Shown: positions 35,347 through 44,506 of the stretch, piece by piece
How positions within the stretch are numbered: position 1 is the first letter of the stretch
Layout: each line of letters opens with the position of its first letter
Assembly (NCBI GenBank): GCA_023405135.1
Contig: JAEXYZ010000031.1
Location: 5,154-69,153 of the forward strand
Direction of reading: 5' to 3'
Length of the DNA: 64,000 bases
From: Bacillota bacterium
GTDB taxonomy: Bacteria > Bacillota > Bacilli > Bacillales_A > Planococcaceae
Position numbers and translations under genes: made by a program
Notes under the pieces: model-generated
Told to the model about the DNA's origin: nothing
What the model saw: only the letters and a program-made list of their open reading frames with translations
The model's database searches: none

Positions 35347-35514
35347 GTTCCTCCTATGTAGTTTTAAACATTAATCCTTTAATATAAATTTCATTTCATT
35401 ACCATTCTATATAAATTTTAACTCATTTTAAAGAGAACGTCCTAAATTAGGTTGACACGAAGCGTATGTAATGAAATGATAAACCCGTATAATTGAAAGG
35501 TAGGGAGATTAAAA

Positions 35515-35736
35515 ATGAATTTATCAAATCCTTCAAGAGAAAATGTTATTTATATGATTGAGCAAATAAAAGAAAAGCTACGAATGGTTAACGTAGATGC
35601 GATGAAATCTGAACATTTTAAAGATGAACATTACGAAGATATTTTATATCTTTATGAAATGGTAATGAAGCGCAATACATTTAGTCCTAGTGAAATGCAA
35701 GCGATCGTTTCCGAATTAGGTGCATTACGTAAATGA
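35515..35736 (+). CDS. yfkK: DUF1128 family protein YfkK
   Basis: 73 residues, helical and soluble. The sequence ENVIYMIEQIKEKLRMVNVDAM, HYEDILYLYEMVMKR and FSPSEMQAIVSELG matches the DUF1128/UPF0435 family throughout. ATG 35515 follows AGGGAG. In B. subtilis yfkK also lies close to yfkH, in agreement with the BrkB neighbour here. Function unknown. Confidence 0.85.
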   Translation: MNLSNPSRENVIYMIEQIKEKLRMVNVDAMKSEHFKDEHYEDILYLYEMVMKRNTFSPSEMQAIVSELGALRK

Positions 35737-35737
35737 A

Positions 35738-35779
35738 AAAAGTTTCCATTGATGATTATTCATCAATGGAAACTTTTTA
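35738..35779. terminator. Terminator between yfkK and motB
   Basis: AAAAGTTTCCATTGATGA and TCATCAATGGAAACTTTT make an 18-bp perfect stem with a 6-base loop. Confidence 0.95.
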
Positions 35780-35825
35780 TTTAGAATTTTTCCACAGCCC
35801 AAAAGTAACTTTTTCAGACACTCGT

Positions 35826-36593
35826 TTATTGATTTTCAGTTTCTGAAGTGTTTTCAGGCTCAACTAATTGTTGAATTAATACTTCTACACGACGATTTTG
35901 CGCTCTACCTTCTGCTGTATCATTTGATGCAATTGGGTTATATTCGCCATATCCTTTTGCACTAAAGTATTTCGGATCTAAACTTGGATTGCTGTCCATA
36001 ATTAATTTCATAAGGTTTACTGCACGCATTACAGATAGTTCCCAGTTCGATCTGAATTCCGCATTATTTTGCGGTACGTTATCAGTATGTCCTGTTACAA
36101 CTATAAACCTCGGAGGATCTAATTGTAAAAGTTTAGATAATTCATCTGCAATAGACATATAATCTTGCTTTACATCTGCTTTACCTGGGTCAAATAGGAT
36201 GCTATCACGAATCGTTATTAATAAACCTTCATCCGTTATTTTAGTAGCAAATGTGCTTTCTAATTCATTTACTGCAATAAAGTTATCAATTCGCTCTTGA
36301 ATTTCTTTTAACTCTCTTTGGTCTTGAATATAAGCAGCTTCTTGTTCAGATAAGCCGTCCGTTATAGAAGTTGGGTTTTCTATAACAGAAGTGTGGTCCA
36401 TAAAACCTGATGAGCCTTCAAAAATTTCAGTAAATACTGCAGACATTTTATCAAGCTTTGATTGGTCTATCGAACTGGATGCGAATAATACGATAAATAA
36501 TGCAAGTAGTAAGGTCATTAAATCCGAGTAAGGTAACAGCCAAGATTCATCAATATGTTCTTCATGTTTTTTATGTTTAGCCTTCTTTGCCAA
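35826..36593 (-). CDS. motB: Flagellar motor stator protein MotB
   Basis: About 255 residues. A basic N-terminus (AKKAKHKKHEEH) precedes one membrane helix carrying the proton-binding Asp in PYSDLMTLLLALFIVLFASSS. The OmpA-like peptidoglycan domain has DPGKADVK, VVTGHTDNVPQNN and NWELSVMRAVNLM. I take TTG 36593 as the start because Bacillus MotB begins just before AKKK; GTG codons at 36614 and inside are alternatives. It overlaps the end of motA. The ion-binding residue context does not clearly separate proton from sodium use. Confidence 0.92.
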   Translation of the reverse strand: MAKKAKHKKHEEHIDESWLLPYSDLMTLLLALFIVLFASSSIDQSKLDKMSAVFTEIFEGSSGFMDHTSVIENPTSITDGLSEQEAAYIQDQRELKEIQERIDNFIAVNELESTFATKITDEGLLITIRDSILFDPGKADVKQDYMSIADELSKLLQLDPPRFIVVTGHTDNVPQNNAEFRSNWELSVMRAVNLMKLIMDSNPSLDPKYFSAKGYGEYNPIASNDTAEGRAQNRRVEVLIQQLVEPENTSETENQ

Positions 36594-37380
36594 AATCACC
36601 CGCCCCACTTTCACTCATAATTTGACGGCGTTCTTCCATTGTTAAAAACGATGCTAACTTTTGCTCAATGACACGTGGTGCTTCCCCTTCTAAAACCGAT
36701 AAAATGCCTTCTATCATTAAATGTTTTTGTTTAACTTCTTCGGCAGATTTACGTTTTAATTTATTTGAGAATGGGTTCCAAAGTACATATCCTGTAAAAA
36801 TCCCAAGTAATGTGGCAACGAATGCTGCAGTAATGGCATGTCCTAATGCATCAACATCACTCATATCTTTCAAGGCAGCCATTAAACCTACAACCGCACC
36901 AAGTACCCCAAATGTTGGGGCATATGTACCAGCTTGAGAGAAAATCTGAGCTCCCGCTGTATGACGTTCTTCCATAGCTGTAACTTCTTCTGTAAGTACA
37001 TCACGAATATAATCAGCATTTTGACCATCAATTGCTAATGTTAAACCATTCTTTAAAAATGGATCTTCAACTTCTGCTGCTTTGCTTTCAAGTGCTAACA
37101 ATCCTTCACGACGTGCTAAATCAGCCCATTGTGAAAACATTTTAATAATTTCAATATCACTAGTAAGCTTTCTTTCTGTAAAAAGAATTTTAAATAACTT
37201 TGGTACTCGTTTTAACTCCTTCATCGGAAACGCGACTGTTACTGATGCTATAGTCCCTACAATAATGATAAGAAAGGCTGCGGGGTTAATCAAAACACCT
37301 ATATCTGCGCCTTTTACAACCATCCCAACAAAGACGGCAATTATCCCAAGTATGATTCCTATTATCGTTGATAAATCCAT
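36577..37380 (-). CDS. motA: Flagellar motor stator protein MotA
   Basis: 267 residues from ATG 37380, with TTTGGAGG six bases ahead; the longer frame upstream has no ribosome site. Four membrane helices are visible: two at the N-terminus and two near residues 150-200 (YAPTFGVLGAVVGLMAAL, AFVATLLGIFTGYVLW). The cytosolic loop between them meets the rotor. Its last codons overlap motB. A GTCGATAA sequence (minus strand, 37483-37476) resembles a sigma-D -10 box, but the matching TAAA is three bases too far away. Confidence 0.92.
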   Translation of the reverse strand: MDLSTIIGIILGIIAVFVGMVVKGADIGVLINPAAFLIIIVGTIASVTVAFPMKELKRVPKLFKILFTERKLTSDIEIIKMFSQWADLARREGLLALESKAAEVEDPFLKNGLTLAIDGQNADYIRDVLTEEVTAMEERHTAGAQIFSQAGTYAPTFGVLGAVVGLMAALKDMSDVDALGHAITAAFVATLLGIFTGYVLWNPFSNKLKRKSAEEVKQKHLMIEGILSVLEGEAPRVIEQKLASFLTMEERRQIMSESGAGDFGKEG

Positions 37381-37832
37381 ATACGTACCTCCAAATATTC
37401 TACCTATTATATTTTTCGACATTCTTTCAATTTTGTTTACTTTCTTATCATTAAGTATAATAGTAGTTAATCTATTTATCGACGCAATAATCGTTTTTTT
37501 CTTTATAAATTCGACATTTTGATTACATTGAATCAAAATTAAGTCCATTTTACATTCGAAAACATAGAATACTATAATAATAGGTATTTATTTTGATAAA
37601 ATAGTATTATTTTAGAAATCAGCCTCCAATTCCATAGGTCAATTTAACCAAAAAAGAGCTTGTATTGTTTAAATTTAGCTTATTCTCTATTGTGTAGCAA
37701 AAAGGGTATTTCCTTTTTAATCATTCTTTAAATTGCCATTATTATTTTCTTTAATAGTCTACAAAAAAATAAGATATATAGTATAATAGAGTTCAATGAC
37801 ACTTGTATAACATAGAAGGAGGTCCTTTAACG
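37381..37832. other. Spacer between motA and a small membrane protein gene
   Basis: About 450 bases of AT-rich sequence. A good -10 box TATAAT with a weak TCTACA 18 bases upstream ends this spacer and probably drives the small gene. A frame runs upstream from motA for 56 codons but lacks a ribosome site and family similarity. Nothing else is supported. Confidence 0.5.
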
Positions 37833-37976
37833 ATGGGCTTATATTTAGCAACTGTTCTTGGTTTTTTAGTAGTTCTTCTTATCGGAGTTGCAATGTTCAT
37901 TCATTATTTACGAGTAGGTTTAGATTCATCATCTTCTGTAAGAATCGATCCAAAACCAACTGAGAAATTTGAATAA
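37833..37976 (+). CDS. Small single-helix membrane protein (47 residues)
   Basis: MGLYLATVLGFLVVLLIGVA is one strong membrane helix; a positively charged HYLR follows, then a soluble tail ending KPTEKFE. AAGGAGGTCC, close to the perfect anti-Shine-Dalgarno complement, lies nine bases before the ATG, a TATAAT lies upstream, and a strong terminator follows at once. This is a complete small transcription unit. I do not recognise the family. It lies between motAB and carbonic anhydrase without obvious link to either. Confidence 0.75.
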   Translation: MGLYLATVLGFLVVLLIGVAMFIHYLRVGLDSSSSVRIDPKPTEKFE

Positions 37977-37983
37977 TTGATTT

Positions 37984-38023
37984 GTCGACAAAACTCTACA
38001 AATGAGTTTTGTCGGCTTTTTTG
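37984..38023 (+). terminator. Terminator after the small membrane protein gene
   Basis: GTCGACAAAACTC pairs with GAGTTTTGTCGGC around a 7-base loop, then TTTTTTG. Confidence 0.9.
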
Positions 38024-38062
38024 TATATAATATTGGTAGTATTAATAAGGGGGATGGGTAAA

Positions 38063-38668
38063 ATGAAATCTACTTTGAATGAAATTATGAGCTTTAATGA
38101 TTCTTTTGTAAAATTTAAACAATATGAGCCTTACATAACATCAAAATTTCCTGATAAAAAAATTGTTATTTTAACTTGTATGGATACTCGTTTAGTTGAG
38201 CTACTACCAAAAGCAATGAATATGCGAAATGGAGATGTGAAAATTGTAAAAAGTGCGGGGGCTCAAGTCAGTCATCCTTTTGGTGCAATAATGCGCAGTT
38301 TATTAGTTGCGGTTTATGAGCTCAAGGCCGATGAAGTATATGTTATTGGTCACCACGACTGTGGTATGAGCTCGATTGATCCAGAACTTATGATTAAACA
38401 TATGATTGAACGTGGTGTTAATGAAGATATTATTAACACTGTAAAGTATTCTGGATTTGATTTAAATGATTGGCTACGTGGGTTCGGTGATGTTTCTACA
38501 AGCGTTTTAAAAAGTGTAGACATTATTCGAAATCATCCGTTAATGCCAAAAGCTACACCGGTTCACGGACTCATAATGGATCCTAGCACTGGCAAACTTG
38601 ATTTACTATCGGATGGAAATGAATACTTAGAAGATAACGAAATTACAACATCCAGTTCAAATGAATAA
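38063..38668 (+). CDS. Beta-class carbonic anhydrase
   Basis: 201 residues from ATG 38063, with AAGGGGG nine bases ahead; an in-frame start at 38009 would place a hydrophobic leader inside the preceding terminator. Zinc ligands are Cys39 in LTCMDTR (with the Asp41-Arg43 dyad), His97 and Cys100 in GHHDCGM. It interconverts CO2 and bicarbonate in the cytosol. Compact size and motifs fit the YtiB-like type. It stands alone between terminators. Confidence 0.88.
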   Translation: MKSTLNEIMSFNDSFVKFKQYEPYITSKFPDKKIVILTCMDTRLVELLPKAMNMRNGDVKIVKSAGAQVSHPFGAIMRSLLVAVYELKADEVYVIGHHDCGMSSIDPELMIKHMIERGVNEDIINTVKYSGFDLNDWLRGFGDVSTSVLKSVDIIRNHPLMPKATPVHGLIMDPSTGKLDLLSDGNEYLEDNEITTSSSNE

Positions 38669-38696
38669 TAACTAAATTAATAAAGCAATAAAATTG

Positions 38697-38747
38697 AAAA
38701 CCCGAGCTATCACGAAATGGTAAAATTTCGCATGATATTTCGGGTTT
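38697..38747. terminator. Terminator after carbonic anhydrase
   Basis: AACCCGA and TCGGGTT enclose a second stem ATCACGAAAT/ATTTCG.ATGAT, followed by TTTTTTC. Confidence 0.8.
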
Positions 38748-38779
38748 TTTCTTGCTGAAATCTTTTATTCCAGCACCTT

Positions 38780-39334
38780 TTAAAGCTGTCGATATTCATC
38801 TTTTAATAATGAGTAAATATAATGATCTTCCCAAACGCCATTTATATAGAGAAGTTCTCTTAAAAGTCCTTCCCGAATAAAATTAGCATTTTCTAATACT
38901 TTAATAGAGCCACTATTTTTGGGTGATACGTAAGCTTCTATACGATTTAGTTTAACAGTATTAAAAGCAAATTGGACAACCTGTTGAACTGCTTCTGTTG
39001 CTATACCTTTTCGTGTAAATTTCTCATCTACTGAGTAACCTATAAATGCACTATTATAAGGGAGTCTTTTAATTGCATATAAAGAAATATGACCGATTAG
39101 TTTATTACTTCCCTTTGGATAAATTCCAAAAGAGTATTCTCGGTTTGCACGAAGTAAATGCATAGTTTCTAAAATTTTTTTGAATTGAGCTTCTTCAGTA
39201 TAGAATTCTTCTTCATGTAATGGTTCATGAATTGCCCAAAAATATTTATTGTTCCTCATTAGTTCTGCTAAACTTTTTGCATCGGATTCCACGAAGGTGC
39301 GCAAACACAGTCGTTCTCCCTCAAGCTTTATCAC
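38780..39334 (-). CDS. GNAT family N-acetyltransferase (RimJ/RimL type)
   Basis: About 184 residues. The domain begins VIKLEGERLCLRTFVESDA and has the acetyl-CoA motif as VDEKFTRKGIATEAVQQVVQFAF, followed by RIEAYVSPKNSGSIKVLENANF, typical of the RimJ/RimL group that acetylates ribosomal protein or amino-acid amines. GTG 39334 has GGGTGA five bases ahead; an ATG 15 codons upstream lacks a site. The substrate is unknown. Confidence 0.82.
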   Translation of the reverse strand: MIKLEGERLCLRTFVESDAKSLAELMRNNKYFWAIHEPLHEEEFYTEEAQFKKILETMHLLRANREYSFGIYPKGSNKLIGHISLYAIKRLPYNSAFIGYSVDEKFTRKGIATEAVQQVVQFAFNTVKLNRIEAYVSPKNSGSIKVLENANFIREGLLRELLYINGVWEDHYIYSLLKDEYRQL

Positions 39335-39494
39335 ACTATCACCCTTTTTATGTAATAAATTAAATAATCTTCTCACCATCGTGTATAACCTAATGCCTTT
39401 CCCCGATAATTTTCTTTTGGAGACAGCAGCTTTATGTTAAGCAACATATTACTTACTTCTATATTGTCTCCAATTGATCCCCCAATTTCTCGGA

Positions 39495-40259
39495 TTACTC
39501 ATCTTTTTCTTCTTTATTACAATAATACGTCATATTTAATCCTCGTTGCTCTATTTCCTTTTCCACATGTTTTATTGTTTCTTGTAATACTTTTATGCGT
39601 GCATAGTTCTTATTATTTCCTGGAACTAATATCCAAGGTGCATTTTTTGTATGCGTTTTTTCAAACATTTCACCAGCAGCTATTACATAATCATCGAATT
39701 TTTCTCGATTTCTCCAGTCTTCATCTGTCAACTTCCAACTTTTATAAGGATTCGTTTGACGCTCTTTGAAACGAGCTAATTGTTCGTCTTTATCAACATG
39801 AATCCAAAATTTTATTATTATATACTGTTCATCAGTTAGAGTTTTTTCAAAAGTATTTATTTCATTATATGCACGGTTCCATTCTTGTTCTGATGCAAAT
39901 CCCTCTAGTCTCTCAACTAATACCCGACCATACCAAGAGCGATCAAAAATCCCAATTTGACCGTGCTGAGGCAATTTTCTCCAAAATCTTTGCAAGTAAT
40001 GATATCTTAATTCATGTGGCTGTGGCGCTGAAATTGGATGCACTAAATACCCACGTGGATCTAGTCTTTGAGTAAGTCGTTTAATTGCACCACCTTTTCC
40101 TGCTGCATCCATCCCTTCAAATGCTATAATTAAACCGATTTTATTATTGTATAAAAACTGTTGAACATTTAACATTTCATATTGGAGTCGCTTTAATTGT
40201 AATTTATACTCTTTCTTTTCAAGCTTTAACTCCATGTTTAAATCGTTTAATTTTTCCAT
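39495..40259 (-). CDS. Polyphosphate kinase 2 family protein
   Basis: 254 residues from ATG 40259, with GAGGTG six bases ahead. It shows Walker A EGMDAAGKGGAIKRL, the Arg-rich PRGYLVHPISAPQPHE, Walker B GIFDRSWYGRVLVERLEG, and the lid KERQTNPYKSWKLTDEDW. PPK2 enzymes transfer phosphate between polyphosphate and nucleotides. Single-domain length suggests class I (NDP) or III (AMP/ADP); the sequence alone does not decide. It stands divergent from the TspO-like gene. Confidence 0.9.
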   Translation of the reverse strand: MEKLNDLNMELKLEKKEYKLQLKRLQYEMLNVQQFLYNNKIGLIIAFEGMDAAGKGGAIKRLTQRLDPRGYLVHPISAPQPHELRYHYLQRFWRKLPQHGQIGIFDRSWYGRVLVERLEGFASEQEWNRAYNEINTFEKTLTDEQYIIIKFWIHVDKDEQLARFKERQTNPYKSWKLTDEDWRNREKFDDYVIAAGEMFEKTHTKNAPWILVPGNNKNYARIKVLQETIKHVEKEIEQRGLNMTYYCNKEEKDE

Positions 40260-40376
40260 TTTATTCACCTCACTATTATTTAATTTTATTTTATTTTACA
40301 AAAAATTGTATGTTTTTGGTATCTGTTGTTCAAAGCTATGTAAATGTATATAATTTTATAGAAAGGAGAGGAATGT

Positions 40377-41108
40377 ATGCGTCGAATAAGCATAATTACT
40401 ATTTCCCTCATTGTAGCTACTCTTTTTACAATTAATGCGTTTTGGTTACAACTACATGGGACTACAACTATTGACATTATAAACCGTTTACCAATTCTAT
40501 TTGCACCTGCAAATTATGTTTATTACATATGGTTTCCTGTATTTATATTTCTTTTCCTATGGGTTAAAAATTATTTACCATTACGTCAGTCAGATCAGTT
40601 TATTACATTTGTGCAAACTGTTTTATTTTTATGTACATTGAGTTTTCAAATTACATATCTTTTATGCTGGCACTCTGAACAATTAATTGCAGCATCAGTA
40701 TTGCTAATACTGCAGCTAATTTCTGTATCCGCATTATATTTAACGTATCCGTTGAAAAAAGAGTTATTTAAATTAAGGCTTCCTATTTCAATTTATTTTA
40801 GTTGGACTACATTTTTATTTATTTTATACATTTGGTATATCTTGATTGATAATGGTTGGCAAGGCTTCGGCTTAAGTAATGCACTATGGGCTGTCATTAT
40901 TATGACATTTGGTACAGCTGTTGCGTTGCATTTACGTTTCCATCATTTTGATATTGCCTTTCCAATGGTCTTTATTTGGTGTTATATTGGCATTGCCTTT
41001 GCAAACGGTTTTGGTGAATTATTAGTTACTACTGCTGCCCTTTTCTTAAGTGGCGTAATGGTTGTTGGTATACTTTTCATGAAAAAAAATCCTGTACACT
41101 TGAAGTAA
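40377..41108 (+). CDS. TspO/tryptophan-rich sensory-like membrane protein
   Basis: 243 residues with seven to eight membrane helices. The region PILFAPANYVYYIWFPVFIF matches the F.P..Y.F.IW pattern at the first helix pair of large TspO-related proteins, and Trp residues are frequent (e.g. GWQGFGLSNALWAVI). The role is unknown; TspO-type proteins bind tetrapyrroles and sterols, but no such claim can be made here. AAAGGAGAGG precedes ATG 40377. The terminator overlaps its last codons. Confidence 0.55.
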   Translation: MRRISIITISLIVATLFTINAFWLQLHGTTTIDIINRLPILFAPANYVYYIWFPVFIFLFLWVKNYLPLRQSDQFITFVQTVLFLCTLSFQITYLLCWHSEQLIAASVLLILQLISVSALYLTYPLKKELFKLRLPISIYFSWTTFLFILYIWYILIDNGWQGFGLSNALWAVIIMTFGTAVALHLRFHHFDIAFPMVFIWCYIGIAFANGFGELLVTTAALFLSGVMVVGILFMKKNPVHLK

Positions 41109-41134
41109 TTTTCAAGCGTACAGGATTCTTTTTT
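41087..41134. terminator. Terminator after the TspO-like gene
   Basis: AATCCTGTACACTTGAA pairs with TTCAAGCGTACAGGATT around a 6-base loop, followed by CTTTTTT. The left arm lies within the coding region. Confidence 0.9.
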
Positions 41135-41140
41135 GATTCA

Positions 41141-41186
41141 TGTCTAGCTTCTGCGTTTATCATTAAAAGGCGTTTTTGCTTTTCTA
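41141..41186 (-). repeat. TAAGAAAAGC mosaic repeat, minimal copy 5 (46 bp)
   Basis: Read on the minus strand it starts TAGAAAAGC, its TAG being the stop codon of map, and ends AGAAGCTAGACA. The middle is reduced to about 25 bases with none of the longer shared blocks. Both ends agree with the full-length copies. Confidence 0.65.
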
Positions 41187-41933
41187 ATCCAACTCGGTAA
41201 TTAAAATTGGTTTATCTTTAGTAACAATAACAGTATGTTCAATTTGAGCAACTAGTGATTTATCAGGCGTTATAAATGTCCAGCCATCTCCAGATTCAAC
41301 GGTATGCTCCGCCTTTTCTGAAATAAATGGTTCTACTGCTAAAACCATGCCCTCTTTCATAATCGTTGCATCCCATGCATCATAATAATTTAATACGTGG
41401 TCAGGCTTTTCATGTAAAGAACGGCCTACCCCGTGACCAGTTAAGTTCATAATAACTGTTAAACCACGATCTCTCGCTTCTCTTTCGACAGCTTTCCCAA
41501 TTTGGTTTAATTTTGAACCTGCTTTTACTTTAGTCATAGCGCGATCAAAAGCTGATTTTGCAACTTTACATAACTTTTCTTTTTCAGGGTATCCATCACC
41601 AACAACAAACGAAATACCTGTATCTGCAAAATAACCATTTAAAGATCCAGATACATCTATATTTACTAAATCACCTTCGTTAATAACTTTACTACCTGGA
41701 ATACCATGTGCTACTTCATGATTCACGCTAATACAAGTATAGCCTGGAAAATCATATTCACCTTTAGGACCTGAAATTGCACCAGCATCAGCAAACATAC
41801 GACCAGCAATTTCATCTAACTCTTTTGTTGTAACACCCGGCTTCGTAGCTGCCTTTAATGCTTCACGTATTTCAGCACAAATGCGTCCGATTTTTTTTAA
41901 GGCCTCTAATTCTTCTTTTGTTTGTACAATCAT
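41184..41933 (-). CDS. map: Methionine aminopeptidase, type I
   Basis: 249 residues. The five metal ligands are visible: LVNIDVSGSLNGYFADTG (two Asp), TGHGVGRSLHE (His), VEPFI (Glu) and AQIEHTVIV (Glu). It cuts the initiator methionine from new proteins. Length and isolated context resemble the second Bacillus enzyme (YflG/MapB) more than the ribosomal-operon Map, which is a context inference. ATG 41933 follows AGGAGGG. Its TAG stop is shared with repeat copy 5. Confidence 0.93.
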   Translation of the reverse strand: MIVQTKEELEALKKIGRICAEIREALKAATKPGVTTKELDEIAGRMFADAGAISGPKGEYDFPGYTCISVNHEVAHGIPGSKVINEGDLVNIDVSGSLNGYFADTGISFVVGDGYPEKEKLCKVAKSAFDRAMTKVKAGSKLNQIGKAVEREARDRGLTVIMNLTGHGVGRSLHEKPDHVLNYYDAWDATIMKEGMVLAVEPFISEKAEHTVESGDGWTFITPDKSLVAQIEHTVIVTKDKPILITELD

Positions 41934-42059
41934 TGTAAACGTCCCTCCTATTTACATTTCAATATATAATATACCATATTTACGATTGTATATTGGGCAA
42001 CTGCTCCTTTTAATTTATTTATGATTATAGGCAAAACTTTTATAATTTTTAAAATAAAA

Positions 42060-42122
42060 GACGTCCTAACAATACGAACTAACTAAATCAAAGGTATTAG
42101 TTCAACATAAAATTAGGACGTC
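42060..42122. terminator. Long terminator hairpin after thiT
   Basis: GACGTCCTAA pairs with TTAGGACGTC; inside, GAACTAA pairs with TTAGTTC. It lies between thiT and the map upstream region. Confidence 0.75.
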
Positions 42123-42132
42123 ATTTATTTAA

Positions 42133-42690
42133 TTAATTTGTTTTTAAAAGTCTTGGTGCAGAAGTAAAGATTAATGAACCAACTATTGCTGTTAAAATAA
42201 TTGCTGGTATCATATAAGACCCATTGTAAATCAATGTATATACCCAAACATTTTGATCTCCTGCGAACTCAGCAAAAAATACCGCCCCTGCAACTGCATG
42301 GGCTGCATATCGCAATAATCCACCAACAATGGTACCAAGAACAATATAGAGACTTATTTTTTTCTTATCTAAATTTTTTGCAGCTTCTAAAATTTGCTTT
42401 CGGAATATACCCGCTAAACCAACCACTGGAAATGCTACTACGTAATCTAGCAATCCTTGTGCCCAATGAATGACATAACTACCTAGTGCAATTTGTATAA
42501 TACCAATTAATAAACCGGTAGTAACACCCGCTAACCCCCCCCAGCGAATGGCCATTAAAATAATTGGTAACATAACAAAACTTATTGAACCACCTTGAGC
42601 CCAAATAGAAAATGATAATTTGTCCAACACTAGCCCAATAGCTGCAAAAATTGCTATTTCCACGAGCATTAATAATCTTGATTTGTTCAT
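42133..42690 (-). CDS. thiT: Thiamin ECF transporter S component ThiT
   Basis: 185 residues from ATG 42690 with GAGGAGAG ahead. Six membrane helices and the family motifs EIAIFAAIGLVLDKLSF, GGSISFVMLPIILMAIRWG and IHWAQGLLDYVVAFPVVGLAG are present; Trp and Asn/Tyr positions in this region bind thiamin. It takes up thiamin with the shared EcfAA'T module encoded elsewhere. A TPP riboswitch in its leader supports the assignment. Confidence 0.93.
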   Translation of the reverse strand: MNKSRLLMLVEIAIFAAIGLVLDKLSFSIWAQGGSISFVMLPIILMAIRWGGLAGVTTGLLIGIIQIALGSYVIHWAQGLLDYVVAFPVVGLAGIFRKQILEAAKNLDKKKISLYIVLGTIVGGLLRYAAHAVAGAVFFAEFAGDQNVWVYTLIYNGSYMIPAIILTAIVGSLIFTSAPRLLKTN

Positions 42691-42792
42691 AACAACTCTC
42701 CTCTCTTTTATTCCGATGTAGAACAACATGAGAAGGAATAGAAATCTAGCAAACTATTTACTCCATATTGCAATTTTATTTGATAAAAATGC

Positions 42793-42823
42793 AAAAATGG
42801 CGCCAGGACAGAGCCTGACGCCA
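42793..42823 (-). terminator. Expression-platform terminator of the thiT riboswitch
   Basis: TGGCGTCAGG pairs with CCTGGCGCCA (one mismatch) around CTCTGT, followed by TTTTT on the minus strand. Confidence 0.85.
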
Positions 42824-42839
42824 AAATGGAGTCGGTTTC

Positions 42840-42935
42840 TATCCACATCCCTACGCAAGTGTTAACTTACAGGTTCAAAGGGTTAGTACAATACGTGCAC
42901 AATCTCAGCCGACTTCATCAGCTCCCCTTGTGGGC
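42840..42935 (-). promoter_or_regulatory. TPP riboswitch upstream of thiT
   Basis: The minus strand has CCCACAAGGGGAGC, CGGCTGAGATTG, ACCCTTTGAACCTG and ACACTTGCGTAGGGATGTGG. The conserved CTGAGA and CGTAGGGA blocks fix the TPP aptamer; CCACA/TGTGG closes it. GGAGTCGGTTTC downstream can pair with the GTCGG of the aptamer, a plausible switch. Confidence 0.93.
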
Positions 42936-43209
42936 AATACATCAAATTTAACTGTTAGAACAATCCCATTTTATCAAACTTTATGATTTTTTCAACTAGA
43001 TTATTAATATGACAAATATTTAATAATTTGTATTTAACACGAAAAATTATTTATAATAACTATCTAATACTCCTTTATACTTATATTAACAGTATTTTCC
43101 AAACCCATAATCTTGTATAAAATTAACAAATGTTTATAACAAAATAACGTTTTTTTTATAATTTTTGATATAATAAGTCCCATAATCTACCCTTTAGGAT
43201 GGTAGAAAT
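42936..43209. other. AT-rich spacer before the PAS-GGDEF pseudogene
   Basis: About 275 bases of very AT-rich sequence with no visible gene. The thiT promoter on the minus strand should lie in its left part. Confidence 0.5.
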
Positions 43210-44461
43210 ATGTCAGAGCAAAAGAATAACTTAAATCAACAAATTGAAGATCGCTTTCGTATGTTAGTTGAACATGTGAGCGACTGGATTTGGGAAGTAG
43301 ATGAAAATGGTATATACACATATGCAAGTCCGAGGATATTTGATATATTGGGCTATTTACCTTCAGAGGTAATAGGGAAAACTCCATTTGATCTAATGGC
43401 ACCCGAGGAAGCTAAGCGCATTGCCCATATATTTGAATATCACGTTTCGAATAAGCTCCCCATTAAAAGTTTAGAAAATATTAACCTTCATCGAGATGGA
43501 CATGAAGTTATATTAGAAACTAGTGGTTCTCCTATTTTAGATGCTGAAGGAAAATGTATTGGTTATAGAGGAATCGATAGAGACATTACAGCAAGAAAAG
43601 AAATTGAGCGTAGACAGCAACAGCTACTCGAAATTATAGAAGCTTCCCCTGATTTTATAGCAACTTTTGATATTAGTGGGAACAGCTTGTATTATAATCC
43701 TGCTGCTTGTAAAATGCTTGGAATTAATCAAAATGATACTTTTAAGAAAAAAGTTACCGAAAGATGGTTAACTGATGATATTCAAAAAATAGGGATACCT
43801 ATCGCTATTGAAAAAGGCCATTGGAAAGGGGAAACAACCATTCTTAAAGAAGATGGAATAACTATACCCGTTTCACAAATGATTGTAGCTCATAAATCAG
43901 ACAATGGAGCTGTTCAGTTTTTATCAACTATTGCACATGATATTACTGAAAGAAAAGAACTTGAAAAAGTTATTTATGAACAAGCTCATTATGATTCATT
44001 AACTAAACAGAAGATTTTTACAAAAAAAATTTAAAATTTAATTGACAATCGTGCAAAACAAAAAAGAGTAGCTTTACTATTTTTTGGACTTAGATAATTT
44101 TAAAAATGTTAATGACACGTTAGGACATGAAATTGGGGATCAATTACTAATTAAAACTGCAAATCAATTAGTAAGCATTGTTAAAGAGAATGATTTTGTT
44201 TGCCGCTATGGTGGAGATGAATTTATCTTAATATTAGAAACTTTCAAAGATGATATGGAAGTGAAAGAAAATGCGAAAAAAATTATAGAAGCATTTCGTG
44301 AACCTATTCAAATCGATGGACATTCTTTAAAAGTAACTGGCAGCATAGGTATTAGTATTTACCCAGATGATGGAACTAATATAGCTACACTAATAAAAAA
44401 AGCTGACAATGCTATGTATCGTATTAAACGTAATGGAAAAAATAATTTTTCGTCCTTTTAA
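43210..44461 (+). pseudogene. PAS-PAS-GGDEF diguanylate cyclase, disrupted
   Basis: The first frame (274 residues) holds two PAS domains, with GYLPSEVIGKTPFDLM and GYRGIDRDITARKE in the first and FLSTIAHDITERKELEKV closing the second. It runs to DSLT, where the GLPNR block that normally follows is missing, and hits TAA at 44032. After the stop the frame continues NLIDNRAKQKRVALLF, then an extra T in the run 44080-44085 shifts it; the next frame reads LDLDNFKNVNDTLGHEIGDQ and keeps RYGGDEFILILE. Three lesions make it a clear pseudogene of a c-di-GMP synthase. Confidence 0.88.
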
Positions 44462-44468
44462 TAATTAT

Positions 44469-44498
44469 AAAAACGGCTGAACTCCCAGCCGTTTTTAA
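44469..44498. terminator. Terminator between the PAS-GGDEF pseudogene and sbcC
   Basis: AAAAACGGCTG and CAGCCGTTTTT form a perfect stem around AACTCC. Confidence 0.95.
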
Positions 44499-44506
44499 AT
44501 AATGTT

